Positions 5,686 to 14,333 are shown, counted from the first letter of the stretch. The stretch is DNA of 14,621 nucleotides from an uncultured Bacteroidota bacterium (GCA_903879775.1 CAIRMY010000049.1:1-14621), one strand, 5' to 3'. Program-made: numbers and translations. Notes: generated from the sequence alone by a model not told the origin.

Positions 5686-8600
5686 ATGATGCGTAACGTA
5701 TTCTCCAGATTTGGAATTTTGACTCTTTTTTCGTATATTCTCTTTTCAATGCCATCATTGGCTATTGCTCAGAAGAAAACAACATCACAACCCAATCCGA
5801 AAATAGCACCGGCTAAACCGAAATCTAAAAAATCTCCTAAAACGATAAAGTTTATTGCTCCAACTATAATTCCAACTGTAATGGAGTCAGAGCATCCTCC
5901 TGTTGAAGAAATCTTGGAAAGAGGTTCTCCAGATGTAGGTATGATCGCTAGTGATGATGGATATGGAAAGGGGTATCAGGGAAATATAAATGGAATTACT
6001 TATACGGATTTTGTAAATCCTATGGTTGGTACGGGTGGTCATGGACATACATTTCCTGGTGCCGTTTGGCCTTTTGGGATGGTTCAGCTAAGTCCAGATA
6101 CTAGAACTGATGCTTCTTGGGACGGTTGCGGTGGCTACTATTACGACGATACTTTTATTTACGGGTTTTCGCATACCCATTTGAGTGGAACCGGTGTTTC
6201 AGATTATGGCGATGTGCTTTTTCAACCCAAGGTTGGGAATTCTACCTTTAACCCTCTGAAATATCGTTCTCGTTTTTCTCATGCTTCGGAATATGCGAGA
6301 CCTGGTTATTATTCAAATTCATTGTTAGATCATAATGTGAATGTTGAATTGACGGCACATCAACGTGTTGGTGCGCATAAATACACGTTTAAAAAGTCAA
6401 CCAACCAAACAAATGATAGTGTTTTTGTGATCATTGATTTAAAACACCGTGATTATTTATTGGGACATCAACTCGAGGTTGAAACAGGTGGCAATGTTGT
6501 TAAGGGATATAGAAGAAGTAAGGCTTGGGCAAACGACCAATCTGTGTTTTTTTACAGTTATTTTTCTCAGAAAATATTGTCGGTTCAATACAATGAAAAC
6601 AAATCGGTTGCAATATTATATTTTGGACAATTGAATGATTCTACCAAAAGAAAGTTGGTTTTAGAGGCTTATGTTGGAATTTCATTTACGTCTTTACAAG
6701 GCGCTGAATTGAATTTGAGAACAAAAGTGATTGGCAAGAATTCCAATGGGGTCAATTACATTAAATTTCCTTTCCATTCAATTAAATATGAAGTAGAGAA
6801 TGCTTGGAATAAAGAATTGGGACAAATTAATGTAGTCAATACTCATAGTTCTATTGGCAACAAAAGAGAAGATTTTAGAAAGTTTTATACTGCACTTTAT
6901 CATTGCATGATTCATCCGAGTTTGGCTTCAGATGAAGATAACAAGTACAGAGGCCGTGACCAACAAATTCATCAAGGAACACGCCCTTATTACTCAGTGT
7001 TTTCGCTTTGGGATACCTACAGGGCGTTGCATCCCCTTTTGACAATTATCGATCGAAAAAGAACTTCCGATTTTATCAATACCTTTTTATTGCAATATGT
7101 TCAGGGGGGACGCTTGCCCGTTTGGGAATTGGGTTCATGTGAAACAGATTGTATGATTGGTTACCATAGTGTTTCTGTCATTGCCGATGCACTTATGAAA
7201 GGCATTGAAAATATTGATGTCGATTTGGCCTTAGAAGCCATGATTCACAGCTCTAATAGAAAGGAAGATAGTTATTTCATGAAGGTGAATCACCAAGGGA
7301 AATTGGAAAAGTCGATGTTTAAAAATGATTACATCGATGTTAAATCAGAATCAGAATCGGTTTCGAAAAGTTTAGAATATGCCTACAACGATTGGTGCAT
7401 TGCCAAAGTGATTGAAAAATATAAATTGGAACAAAAAATAGATCTCGCAAAATGGAATGACGTATACAATGAAATGATGCGTAGAAGCAATCGCTGGCAA
7501 CATTATTTAGATCCTAAAACCAAATATATGCGTCCAAAAGTGAACGGAGAATGGCTTTCTCCTTTTGAACCACGTGAGGTAAACAATCATTTTACAGAGG
7601 CAAATTCATTTCAGTATAGCTTCTATGTCCCTCATCAAATAGACCTTTGGAAAAGATACTTGGGTGGAGATCAAGGTCTTGAAAGACAATTGGATACCTT
7701 GTTTGGTACAACCTCTAAAACTACAGGGCGCGAGCAATCAGATATTTCAGGTTTAATCGGGCAATATGCGCATGGAAATGAACCAAGTCACCATATGGTT
7801 TATTTGTATAATTATTGCAATCAGCCATTGAAAACACAGCGTTTGGTGCGTAAAATTTGGCGTGAATTCTACAAAGATTCGCCCGATGGTTTAATTGGAA
7901 ACGAAGATTGTGGTCAAATGAGTGCTTGGGCTGTAATGTCTGCTTTAGGGTTTTATCCAGTAACACCGGGCAACAATGAATATGCTGTTGGAGTGCCATT
8001 TTTTGACAATATTCAGATGGATGTTCGTACAGAGAATGGAATGTCTAAAAAGTTGACAATCAATACAAAGCCAGGGTTGTATGCAACAAATCTTTATGGT
8101 TTGAAAAATGAAAACGACACTTCGAAGCATTCATATTCGTTATTCTTTAACCACGAAAAATTGTTTGAGGGTGATTTGAGTTTTAATATAATTCAAGATC
8201 CTACAGTTGCAAAATTTGCGCAGTCTTCGAAAAGTTCAAATGCGCAATTTTCTATCCCAGTTCCAACAATTGTGGGCGATAGAATTTTTACTTCTGCAAC
8301 ACATAAAATTACCGTTGTTCCCAGTGATCTATCGTTTTACCCGGGTTCTAAAAAACCATTGAAATTTGCAGTTGATATTAAATATTCAAACATTGAAGGG
8401 GTGGTTCATTCTGAGAGAATGATGCATCAAGGAGAAGTTTGGAATTTGGAAATCAGTGGAAATTGCGAAGTAAAAGCATCTGTAATAAGTGCCGTAGAAT
8501 CTAGTTCTGTGGCAATTTTTACCAAAAAAGAAAATCAATATAAAGTCGTTTCAATCAAAGGGGCATACAATAAACAATATTCTGGAGGTGGCGACGATGC

Positions 8601-9036
8601 CCTTGTGAATGGGATTCTAGGTTCTGAGGAATGGCGTTCAGGAGATTGGCAAGGTTACCAAAATCAAGATTTTGATGCGGTTATTGATTTGGGTAAGCCA
8701 ATAACTTTGAACTCAATAGGAGCAAGGTTTTTACAAGATACAAGAGCATGGATCTTAATGCCAACAGAAGTAGAATATTTGGTTTCTAAAAATGGAGTCG
8801 ATTTTACATCCGTTGCTAAAATGGGAAGATTTTTCCCGGATACAATTCTCGAAACCACCGTTGTTCCGTTGAATTTGGAAATCAAAGCACAAGAAGCTCG
8901 ATTTATTAAAGTAAAAGCCAAGAATTATGGAGCTTTGCCACCCTGGCATCAAGGATTTCCTTTTGGTGGAACTGCGTTTATTTTCATCGATGAAATTCTT
9001 GTGAACCCGCCTTTTATTGCTGAAATTAAACGTTAA
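5686..9036 (+). CDS. GH92 family exo-alpha-mannosidase with C-terminal F5/8-type domain
   Basis: A 1116-aa secreted glycosidase. GH92 enzymes are calcium-dependent inverting alpha-mannosidases that trim mannose from N-glycans and similar mannans. Order: Sec signal (about 1-28, ending AIAQ), a Pro/Lys-rich low-complexity linker (about 30-100), then the GH92 opening DFVNPMVGTGGHGHTFPG and GFSHTHLSGTG. Key acidic motifs follow: FTEANSFQYS (E638), HGNEPSHH (E699) and GNEDCGQMSAW (D741). These match the conserved GH92 active-site positions; E638 is probably the general acid by family analogy. Residues about 948-1110 resemble an F5/8-type C (discoidin) carbohydrate-binding domain. Start: adjacent ATGs at 5686 and 5689. 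A TTG at 5665 falls in the terminator T run and is rejected. There is no lipobox and no obvious type IX secretion tail. It is followed after 11-59 nt by the GH2 gene, with which it probably forms an operon. Linkage specificity (1,2/1,3/1,6) cannot be told. Confidence 0.93.
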   Translation: MMRNVFSRFGILTLFSYILFSMPSLAIAQKKTTSQPNPKIAPAKPKSKKSPKTIKFIAPTIIPTVMESEHPPVEEILERGSPDVGMIASDDGYGKGYQGNINGITYTDFVNPMVGTGGHGHTFPGAVWPFGMVQLSPDTRTDASWDGCGGYYYDDTFIYGFSHTHLSGTGVSDYGDVLFQPKVGNSTFNPLKYRSRFSHASEYARPGYYSNSLLDHNVNVELTAHQRVGAHKYTFKKSTNQTNDSVFVIIDLKHRDYLLGHQLEVETGGNVVKGYRRSKAWANDQSVFFYSYFSQKILSVQYNENKSVAILYFGQLNDSTKRKLVLEAYVGISFTSLQGAELNLRTKVIGKNSNGVNYIKFPFHSIKYEVENAWNKELGQINVVNTHSSIGNKREDFRKFYTALYHCMIHPSLASDEDNKYRGRDQQIHQGTRPYYSVFSLWDTYRALHPLLTIIDRKRTSDFINTFLLQYVQGGRLPVWELGSCETDCMIGYHSVSVIADALMKGIENIDVDLALEAMIHSSNRKEDSYFMKVNHQGKLEKSMFKNDYIDVKSESESVSKSLEYAYNDWCIAKVIEKYKLEQKIDLAKWNDVYNEMMRRSNRWQHYLDPKTKYMRPKVNGEWLSPFEPREVNNHFTEANSFQYSFYVPHQIDLWKRYLGGDQGLERQLDTLFGTTSKTTGREQSDISGLIGQYAHGNEPSHHMVYLYNYCNQPLKTQRLVRKIWREFYKDSPDGLIGNEDCGQMSAWAVMSALGFYPVTPGNNEYAVGVPFFDNIQMDVRTENGMSKKLTINTKPGLYATNLYGLKNENDTSKHSYSLFFNHEKLFEGDLSFNIIQDPTVAKFAQSSKSSNAQFSIPVPTIVGDRIFTSATHKITVVPSDLSFYPGSKKPLKFAVDIKYSNIEGVVHSERMMHQGEVWNLEISGNCEVKASVISAVESSSVAIFTKKENQYKVVSIKGAYNKQYSGGGDDALVNGILGSEEWRSGDWQGYQNQDFDAVIDLGKPITLNSIGARFLQDTRAWILMPTEVEYLVSKNGVDFTSVAKMGRFFPDTILETTVVPLNLEIKAQEARFIKVKAKNYGALPPWHQGFPFGGTAFIFIDEILVNPPFIAEIKR

Positions 9037-9079
9037 TCGCTGGGCTTATGAAATGGTTTAATCTTGTATGTAAATTTCT

Positions 9080-9090
9080 AAAGGAGGTGA
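9080..9090 (+). promoter_or_regulatory. near-perfect Shine-Dalgarno deciding a GTG start
   Basis: AAAGGAGGTGA is complementary over 11 bases to the usual 3' end of 16S rRNA. Its GGAGG lies 8 nt before GTG 9096, ideal spacing. Adenines at -3 and -6 from the GTG also fit the start context reported for Bacteroidota. The phylum rarely uses Shine-Dalgarno sites, so a match this long is unusual and helps choose the GH2 start. Confidence 0.65.
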
Positions 9091-9095
9091 ATAAT

Positions 9096-11846
9096 GTGAA
9101 GAAGCATGGAATGTGCTTGTTCATTTTAGTTACTTTCTGCTATAAATTAAATGCTCAATTGAATGCGCATCAGGTCACGAATTGGCAAATCATGCGTTCA
9201 ACAGATAAACTGAGCAATCAGCCATTTATCCGCAAATATTTGCCGAAACAATTAGATGGCCGTTGGACCCAAGTAAAAAACTCAAACTTACTTTCAAATT
9301 TTGCCGATTGGATTCAGTTGGAATACCGAAAACCAGGTGAAGACCCTTATTACAATCCTTGGTCAATTCCTTGGAGTACTTGGTTTTTGAAGGCACCCTT
9401 GTTCGATTCGGTTAAAATTTCCAATGGATTTTACCAGCATTATAAACTTCGTTTGAATCGTTTGGAATGTGCAGAAGTTGAGGTCTATATCAATGAACAT
9501 AAATTGAATATTGTAAACCCAACTTATGGTCAAACGTTTATCGATCAAACGGTTGACATCACGCCTTTTTTAAGAGGGGATGGCCTGGATACAATATTTG
9601 TTGGCTTTATGTCGCAAATGACACATGGGTTAACGATGCAAAGATTAGATAATGAACGTTTTACCGCAGACAATGAGGAGCCATCTGATTCAATTCAAAA
9701 GTTATTTTATGGAGGGATAGAAGGACAATTGAAATACGATGGACTCGTTAAAATTTCTCCTTATTTCAGAAGATCCGTGATGGATTTCGGGTGGGACATT
9801 GCAAGGCCGAACATCCATTTTGGATTGGGAAATGGCATTGAATGCATTGGATGGAGCAATTTGTATCCTTTGAATTCCAATGTGAAAACTGATTCAATTA
9901 TCTATGATCAAAAGGGAAATCCTACTGCTGCTTATGTAACTTTTAAAGCTGAATTTGATGCCGATTTCACAGGCTGTAAGAGTCCAAATCAATTTTATTG
10001 GGCGCCTACTTTTGATTTTGTGATTGATCGAAATTATACCCAGAAAATTATCCCTCAGAAAACAAAAACATTAAAAAATAAGGTTCCAAATTTCCAGGTG
10101 ATTCAATTGCCAGAAGATTGGGTGCAACTGAATGATACAAGTTTTGAATTGTTAGAACGTGTTGTTGATGGTTTGAATTTTGATTCAGCGTGTAAGTTGA
10201 AAATGGAGTATAAGTTTTTGATTCATAACCCGAAATTATGGTATCCCAATGGTTACTTTCAGCAAGTTTACCCTAAAGATAACTTGCCAACACGTTATCG
10301 GTTTGGAATTGTGTATAAACAACAACAAACAAATTCGGGCCAATATGGCCATGGCTATTTGCAACAAAATAGTTTGTTTGTAAATGCTCCGTTCTACACT
10401 TATACGGGTTTAAGAACCCTCGATTTGGATACTACAGGAGGGAAGTTTTCATTTAAAGTGAATGGGAAGAAAATCATGGCTTTAGGTACCAATGTTATTT
10501 GGGGGAGGGAGATAATTTCGAATTGGGTAGAAGGTGATTCGCCTTATTATTCTTGGATGTATCACGGAGCAACTCCTTATCATTTATCGTCAGAAAGGCC
10601 ATTTGAAATGAAAATGACCATGAATTTATCCAATTTTTACGTGTCTCCTGATCATAGGCCTGAACCAAAAGATAAGCAATTTAGGTCAATGTTCAAACTA
10701 GGGATGAACATGGTGCGTTTTTGGGGCGGTGGCAATTATCCACCTGAGGAAGTCTATGCAGAGTGCGATAAATTGGGAATTTTAATTTGGCAAGATCTCA
10801 TGTTTTCGGGTACAACTTACCCAAAACGTGAAGATTGGAAATTGGAAGTTGGGAATGAGTTAGATGCCAATATTTCCTGGATGAAAGTGCATCCAAGTTT
10901 GGCTTTGATTTGCGGAAATAATGAAATTGAAGTGGCCCTTAAAAATTGGGGTTGGTTTCAAAAATATCATTTACATGGTGCCGATTCTTTAAAAACTTGG
11001 ACCAATTATAGACAGTTTTTCGATACATTCATTCCGCGGAAATTGCAAAACATTGCACCTAATATTTTCTACCTTCCTTCTTCTCCGATTGGCAATTGGG
11101 GGAATTTAAAACAGATGAAGGTTGGTGACAATCATGATTGGGGAATTTGGCACGGTGAAAGAAATTTTAACCATGTTGATTCTGTGAATGCACCTTTTGT
11201 GAGTGAATTTGGTTTTCCATCCTTGCCAAAAGGATATAAAGAATCTGTTGATTCACTATCTTACCAATATTTGCCATTTAGGAGTTATAAAGGGTTGTCA
11301 TTGTTGAATCGATATTCAAAGAATGAGCCTAAAAATACGCTGAACTATTTTGTAGCACCGCAGTTAAAAAGTTCAGTGTTGAATGCAACCAAATTATCGC
11401 CTTCGGGTAGGGCGCAAGCCATGTTTTTAGACAGGGCCATTAGGGCTTATCGAACGTCAAGCAAAGATTTTGGCGGTTGTTTGTTCTGGCAATGGAATGA
11501 TGCAGACAGGGTTGTTTCTTGGAGTGTGGTTGATCTTGATTTGAATCAGAAGCCCGCATTTGAGCAATTGAAATATTCCTTAAAACCATTGACATCATTT
11601 GTGCGTTACAATGATTCTATGTTGAAAGTGTCGATCCAATCGAATGCCTTCAAAACGCAAACAATGACCATTCAATTGACAGTTGAAAACGATCAAAAGA
11701 TGAGTGTTTTTAAGGCAATAAAAGTGATTAAAGTATCAGGATTTGCGGAATCTATTTTTCCATTAAATTCTGCTTTGCTGAAAGCAAATTCTCATGTGCG
11801 TTTGAAAATCACTGACGCAAATGGTTTGACACTGGATGAGTTTTAA
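9096..11846 (+). CDS. GH2 family beta-mannosidase, secreted
   Basis: A 916-aa glycosidase, retaining mechanism. Start chosen: GTG 9096, which gives a classic Sec signal MKKHGMCLFILVTFCYKLNA|Q and follows a strong Shine-Dalgarno. An in-frame ATG at 9048 would give 932 aa with a poorer, Glu-containing N-region. After a GH2 sugar-binding domain come FGWD (about 231), the barrel segment MNMVRFWGGGNYPPEEVY, the acid/base E610 in CGNNEIEVALKNWGW, and the nucleophile E704 in FVSEFGFPS. The CGNNE..KNWGW and GDNHDWGIWHGE segments resemble Bacteroides beta-mannosidases rather than beta-galactosidases. An exo-glucosaminidase-type GH2 is the main alternative. About 60 extra residues lie between the GTN and FRSM segments of the barrel. 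Lying just after the GH92 gene, it likely removes the beta-mannose of the N-glycan core. Confidence 0.88.
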   Translation: MKKHGMCLFILVTFCYKLNAQLNAHQVTNWQIMRSTDKLSNQPFIRKYLPKQLDGRWTQVKNSNLLSNFADWIQLEYRKPGEDPYYNPWSIPWSTWFLKAPLFDSVKISNGFYQHYKLRLNRLECAEVEVYINEHKLNIVNPTYGQTFIDQTVDITPFLRGDGLDTIFVGFMSQMTHGLTMQRLDNERFTADNEEPSDSIQKLFYGGIEGQLKYDGLVKISPYFRRSVMDFGWDIARPNIHFGLGNGIECIGWSNLYPLNSNVKTDSIIYDQKGNPTAAYVTFKAEFDADFTGCKSPNQFYWAPTFDFVIDRNYTQKIIPQKTKTLKNKVPNFQVIQLPEDWVQLNDTSFELLERVVDGLNFDSACKLKMEYKFLIHNPKLWYPNGYFQQVYPKDNLPTRYRFGIVYKQQQTNSGQYGHGYLQQNSLFVNAPFYTYTGLRTLDLDTTGGKFSFKVNGKKIMALGTNVIWGREIISNWVEGDSPYYSWMYHGATPYHLSSERPFEMKMTMNLSNFYVSPDHRPEPKDKQFRSMFKLGMNMVRFWGGGNYPPEEVYAECDKLGILIWQDLMFSGTTYPKREDWKLEVGNELDANISWMKVHPSLALICGNNEIEVALKNWGWFQKYHLHGADSLKTWTNYRQFFDTFIPRKLQNIAPNIFYLPSSPIGNWGNLKQMKVGDNHDWGIWHGERNFNHVDSVNAPFVSEFGFPSLPKGYKESVDSLSYQYLPFRSYKGLSLLNRYSKNEPKNTLNYFVAPQLKSSVLNATKLSPSGRAQAMFLDRAIRAYRTSSKDFGGCLFWQWNDADRVVSWSVVDLDLNQKPAFEQLKYSLKPLTSFVRYNDSMLKVSIQSNAFKTQTMTIQLTVENDQKMSVFKAIKVIKVSGFAESIFPLNSALLKANSHVRLKITDANGLTLDEF

Positions 11847-11868
11847 CCAATCTCATTGAGCAACTAAC

Positions 11869-13539
11869 TCAAGGTCTGAAATACCATCCCCAACTGTACC
11901 AAATGGTTTTATGGAGCTCAATTTTTTCCAAATATTCTTTATATGCCAAATCTATGTTGCTGTTTCGATGCGACCACAAGGCGTCAGACAGGGCCGAGGC
12001 ACGCGGCAATGTCATGTATTCAACAGATTTATCGTTGACCATATATTCTGTCCAAACATTCGCTTGAGCGCCTAATATATATATCTGTTTGTCAGGGCTC
12101 AATGATTGTGGCATCGGATTGAAATAGAAGACAGAATCTAAAGGATTAAATCCTCCAATTGCAATGGGTTCGCTGTTTTTATTCTTGCTTTGATAATGAT
12201 CGAAATAACATGGATTCCCCGGCGTCATAATTACATTGTGATTTTGATTTGCGGCATCAATCCCTCCAGAAATCCCACGCCAACTCATCACTGTAGCCTT
12301 GGGTGCGAGTCCACCCTCCAAAATTTCATCCCAACCAATGATTAATTTTCCTTTTGAATTGATGTATTTTTCAATGCGTTGAACGAAATAACTTTGCAAT
12401 TCGTGTTCATCTTTGAGTCCTAAGGATTTAATTCTAGATTGACATAAATCACAAGTTTTCCATCGGGTTTTCGGACATTCATCGCCACCGATATGGATGT
12501 ATGGGGATTCTGGGAAAAGAGCAATGACTTCATCGAGAATATTCTGCAAAAACTCAAAGGTTTGATCGTTGCCAGCGCAGAAAACATCGTCGAATACGCC
12601 CCATCCAATGGCAGGTTTTAAGGGAATCACACTATCGCCATTTCGATTGAGAGTAATGTCAGTTGCCTTGTATTTTAGGGGTAACCCGGATATGGTTGCT
12701 TGTGTTTTTAGCGACGAAAGCAATGTCCCTCCGTTACAACTAAACTCAGGGTATGCCGACAAGGCTGCCAGTGCATGTCCTGGCATTTCAATTTCAGGAA
12801 CCACATTGATGCCCCGGTTTTTTGCAAATTGAACAACATCTTTAATTTCCTCATGGGTATAAAATCCACCGTAAAGTTTATCATCGAAGGTTTGGTCTGA
12901 ATATTTGCCGTATTGACTCCCATTTCGATAAGCTCCTATTTGGGTTAATTTAGGGTATTTTTTAATTTCAATACGCCAGCCTTGGTCGTCGGTTAAGTGC
13001 CAATGGAAGGTGTTGTATTTGTAAAAAGCCAGCATTTTAATGTACTTTTTGATGAAATCGGTATTGAAAAAATGTCGGCTTACATCTAGGTGCATACCCC
13101 TGTAACTATATTTTGGATGGTCCGTGATTTGAACGCAGGGAAAGGTATTTTTACCCGTATTTTGAAGCTGCTTCAAAGACATCAATGCATGGATTAAACC
13201 TGGGTAATCTGCATATTCAATGGTGATTTTTAGTTTGTTTATTTGAATGGCGTAAGCTTCTGCGATGAAATTTGAAGTTGCGCTGGTAAACGTTTTTTGA
13301 ACCAGTTCTATGTGAGTTTTTTGACCATTGAATTTCTTGATTTTTGCAGGAAATACCTCTTTAAATAGCTCCCAAAATGCTGGATTTGACTGTAATTGAG
13401 GATTGGCATTTACAATAATTTTATTGGGCAAATTGAATGTTCCTTCATTTTTTATGAAGGACATTGGCGTTGGAATAATTTGCGCCACGATGCTGTTTGT
13501 GATGAACGCAAATGCAAAAATGAGATGTTTTAATTTCAT
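11869..13539 (-). CDS. GH20 family beta-N-acetylhexosaminidase, secreted
   Basis: A 556-aa enzyme releasing terminal beta-GlcNAc/GalNAc by substrate-assisted catalysis. A Sec signal MKLKHLIFAFAFITNSIVAQ is followed by an N-terminal GH20b-type domain (about 21-140), then the barrel: YRGMHLDVSRHFF, WHLTDDQGWRIEIKKYP, VVPEIEMPGHALAAL, and the catalytic D353-E354 pair in HIGGDECPKTRW. Near the C-terminus are GAQANVWTEY and LPRASALSDALW, also typical. Between CNGG (268-271) and WGVFDDVFCAGND (from 313) there are about 35-40 residues more than I expect for close family members. No lipobox and no extra C-terminal module. It converges on the GH2 gene with only 22 bases between, and a weak TTGAG/CTCAA dyad there is not a convincing terminator. 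Its activity complements the two mannosidases on N-glycans. Confidence 0.94.
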   Translation of the reverse strand: MKLKHLIFAFAFITNSIVAQIIPTPMSFIKNEGTFNLPNKIIVNANPQLQSNPAFWELFKEVFPAKIKKFNGQKTHIELVQKTFTSATSNFIAEAYAIQINKLKITIEYADYPGLIHALMSLKQLQNTGKNTFPCVQITDHPKYSYRGMHLDVSRHFFNTDFIKKYIKMLAFYKYNTFHWHLTDDQGWRIEIKKYPKLTQIGAYRNGSQYGKYSDQTFDDKLYGGFYTHEEIKDVVQFAKNRGINVVPEIEMPGHALAALSAYPEFSCNGGTLLSSLKTQATISGLPLKYKATDITLNRNGDSVIPLKPAIGWGVFDDVFCAGNDQTFEFLQNILDEVIALFPESPYIHIGGDECPKTRWKTCDLCQSRIKSLGLKDEHELQSYFVQRIEKYINSKGKLIIGWDEILEGGLAPKATVMSWRGISGGIDAANQNHNVIMTPGNPCYFDHYQSKNKNSEPIAIGGFNPLDSVFYFNPMPQSLSPDKQIYILGAQANVWTEYMVNDKSVEYMTLPRASALSDALWSHRNSNIDLAYKEYLEKIELHKTIWYSWGWYFRP

Positions 13540-13540
13540 G

Positions 13541-13611
13541 TTTAAATTTGTTGCAATATCTACTTTTTTTAAACTTTATTTTTTGCATATATTGCACAAC
13601 TTTAATTTAAA
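13541..13611. repeat. imperfect dyad in the divergent GH20 / membrane-protein promoter region
   Basis: Two arm pairs share one centre: TTTAAATT (13541-13548) with AATTTAAA (13604-13611), and TGCAATAT (13552-13559) with ATATTGCA (13589-13596). The right side carries 4 extra bases between arms. The dyad fills most of the 101-bp gap between two divergent genes, where promoters and any operator must lie. AT-rich DNA makes chance possible. No clean TAnnTTTG box was found on either strand. Confidence 0.4.
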
Positions 13612-13640
13612 GTTTCCTTACAACAAAAATTTAAAAATCA

Positions 13641-14333
13641 ATGGATAAGAATGCACTTCACCACATGGTTGATATTGGATCAATTCAATGGATCTATTTA
13701 AATGCAGGCCTGCTAATTGGCTTTGTTTTATTCTTCGGTGTTTCCTGGAAAATGGATGAAAAGCGTCGCATTCAAATTGGATATGTGATGGCGGCTATTT
13801 TAGGGGCAAATTTCATTGCGAATCAATTTTTCGCGATTTACACGCATACTTGGGACAAAGCTGTGCATTTACCATTTCATTTGTGCTCTTTTTCGGAAAT
13901 CTTAGCCATGATGATGTTGGTTTGGAGAAAACAATGGACCTATGAATTTCTTATTTTCTGGAGTGCGGGTGCGATTCATTCGTTTTTAACTCCTGAAGTT
14001 GTTTCTGGAGGGAATTTATTCAACTTTTGGGAATATGGCATTGCCCATGGAATGGTCATCATTGCAGGGTTTTATGCAACTTTCCGGTTGAAAATGGTTC
14101 CAAGGAAAGGTAGCTGGCTCAAAATCTTTTGGTATACCCAATTAACCTTGCCAGTTGTTGGAATCTTTAATTGGATACTTGACGCGAACTATATGTTTTT
14201 AGCACAGCGTCCTAATGCCAACAATCCATTGATCATTGGCAAATGGCCTTGGTATATTGTAAGTCTAGAATTTGTAGTTCTGGTGCACTTTTACATATTC
14301 TATTGGATTCATAGAACGCTGGTGCGTAAATAG
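13641..14333 (+). CDS. YwaF/TIGR02206-type integral membrane protein
   Basis: A 230-aa membrane protein with about seven hydrophobic segments (near 15-35, 45-66, 78-96, 101-118, 132-148, 160-180, 207-225). It matches the TIGR02206/YwaF family through VHLPFHLCSF (75-84, with H80 and C82), a TPE segment (117-119), GIAHGM (133-138, H136), LDANYMFL (180-187) and GKWPWYIVSLE (200-210). The bacterial family has no firm function that I know. Animal TMEM164, placed in a related family, is reported to be a lipid acyltransferase with a conserved Cys, so C82 and H80/H136 are candidate catalytic residues by inference only. ATG 13641 is preceded by an A-rich leader and no earlier in-frame start is needed. 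It is divergent from the GH20 gene and unrelated to it by function as far as can be seen. Confidence 0.82.
   Translation: MDKNALHHMVDIGSIQWIYLNAGLLIGFVLFFGVSWKMDEKRRIQIGYVMAAILGANFIANQFFAIYTHTWDKAVHLPFHLCSFSEILAMMMLVWRKQWTYEFLIFWSAGAIHSFLTPEVVSGGNLFNFWEYGIAHGMVIIAGFYATFRLKMVPRKGSWLKIFWYTQLTLPVVGIFNWILDANYMFLAQRPNANNPLIIGKWPWYIVSLEFVVLVHFYIFYWIHRTLVRK

Noticed and set aside
7721..8952. Opposite-strand open frames inside the GH92 gene
   Set aside because: They have no recognisable domains or signals and lie antiparallel to a well-conserved gene; they are shadows of its codon use.
11847..11868. Bidirectional terminator between the convergent GH2 and GH20 genes
   Set aside because: Only a 5-bp TTGAG/CTCAA dyad overlapping the GH20 stop is visible, with no T run.
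5686..13539. Type IX secretion C-terminal domains on the glycosidases
   Set aside because: The GH92, GH2 and GH20 C-termini show no Gly-rich, Lys-ending CTD pattern; the GH92 tail is an F5/8-type domain.
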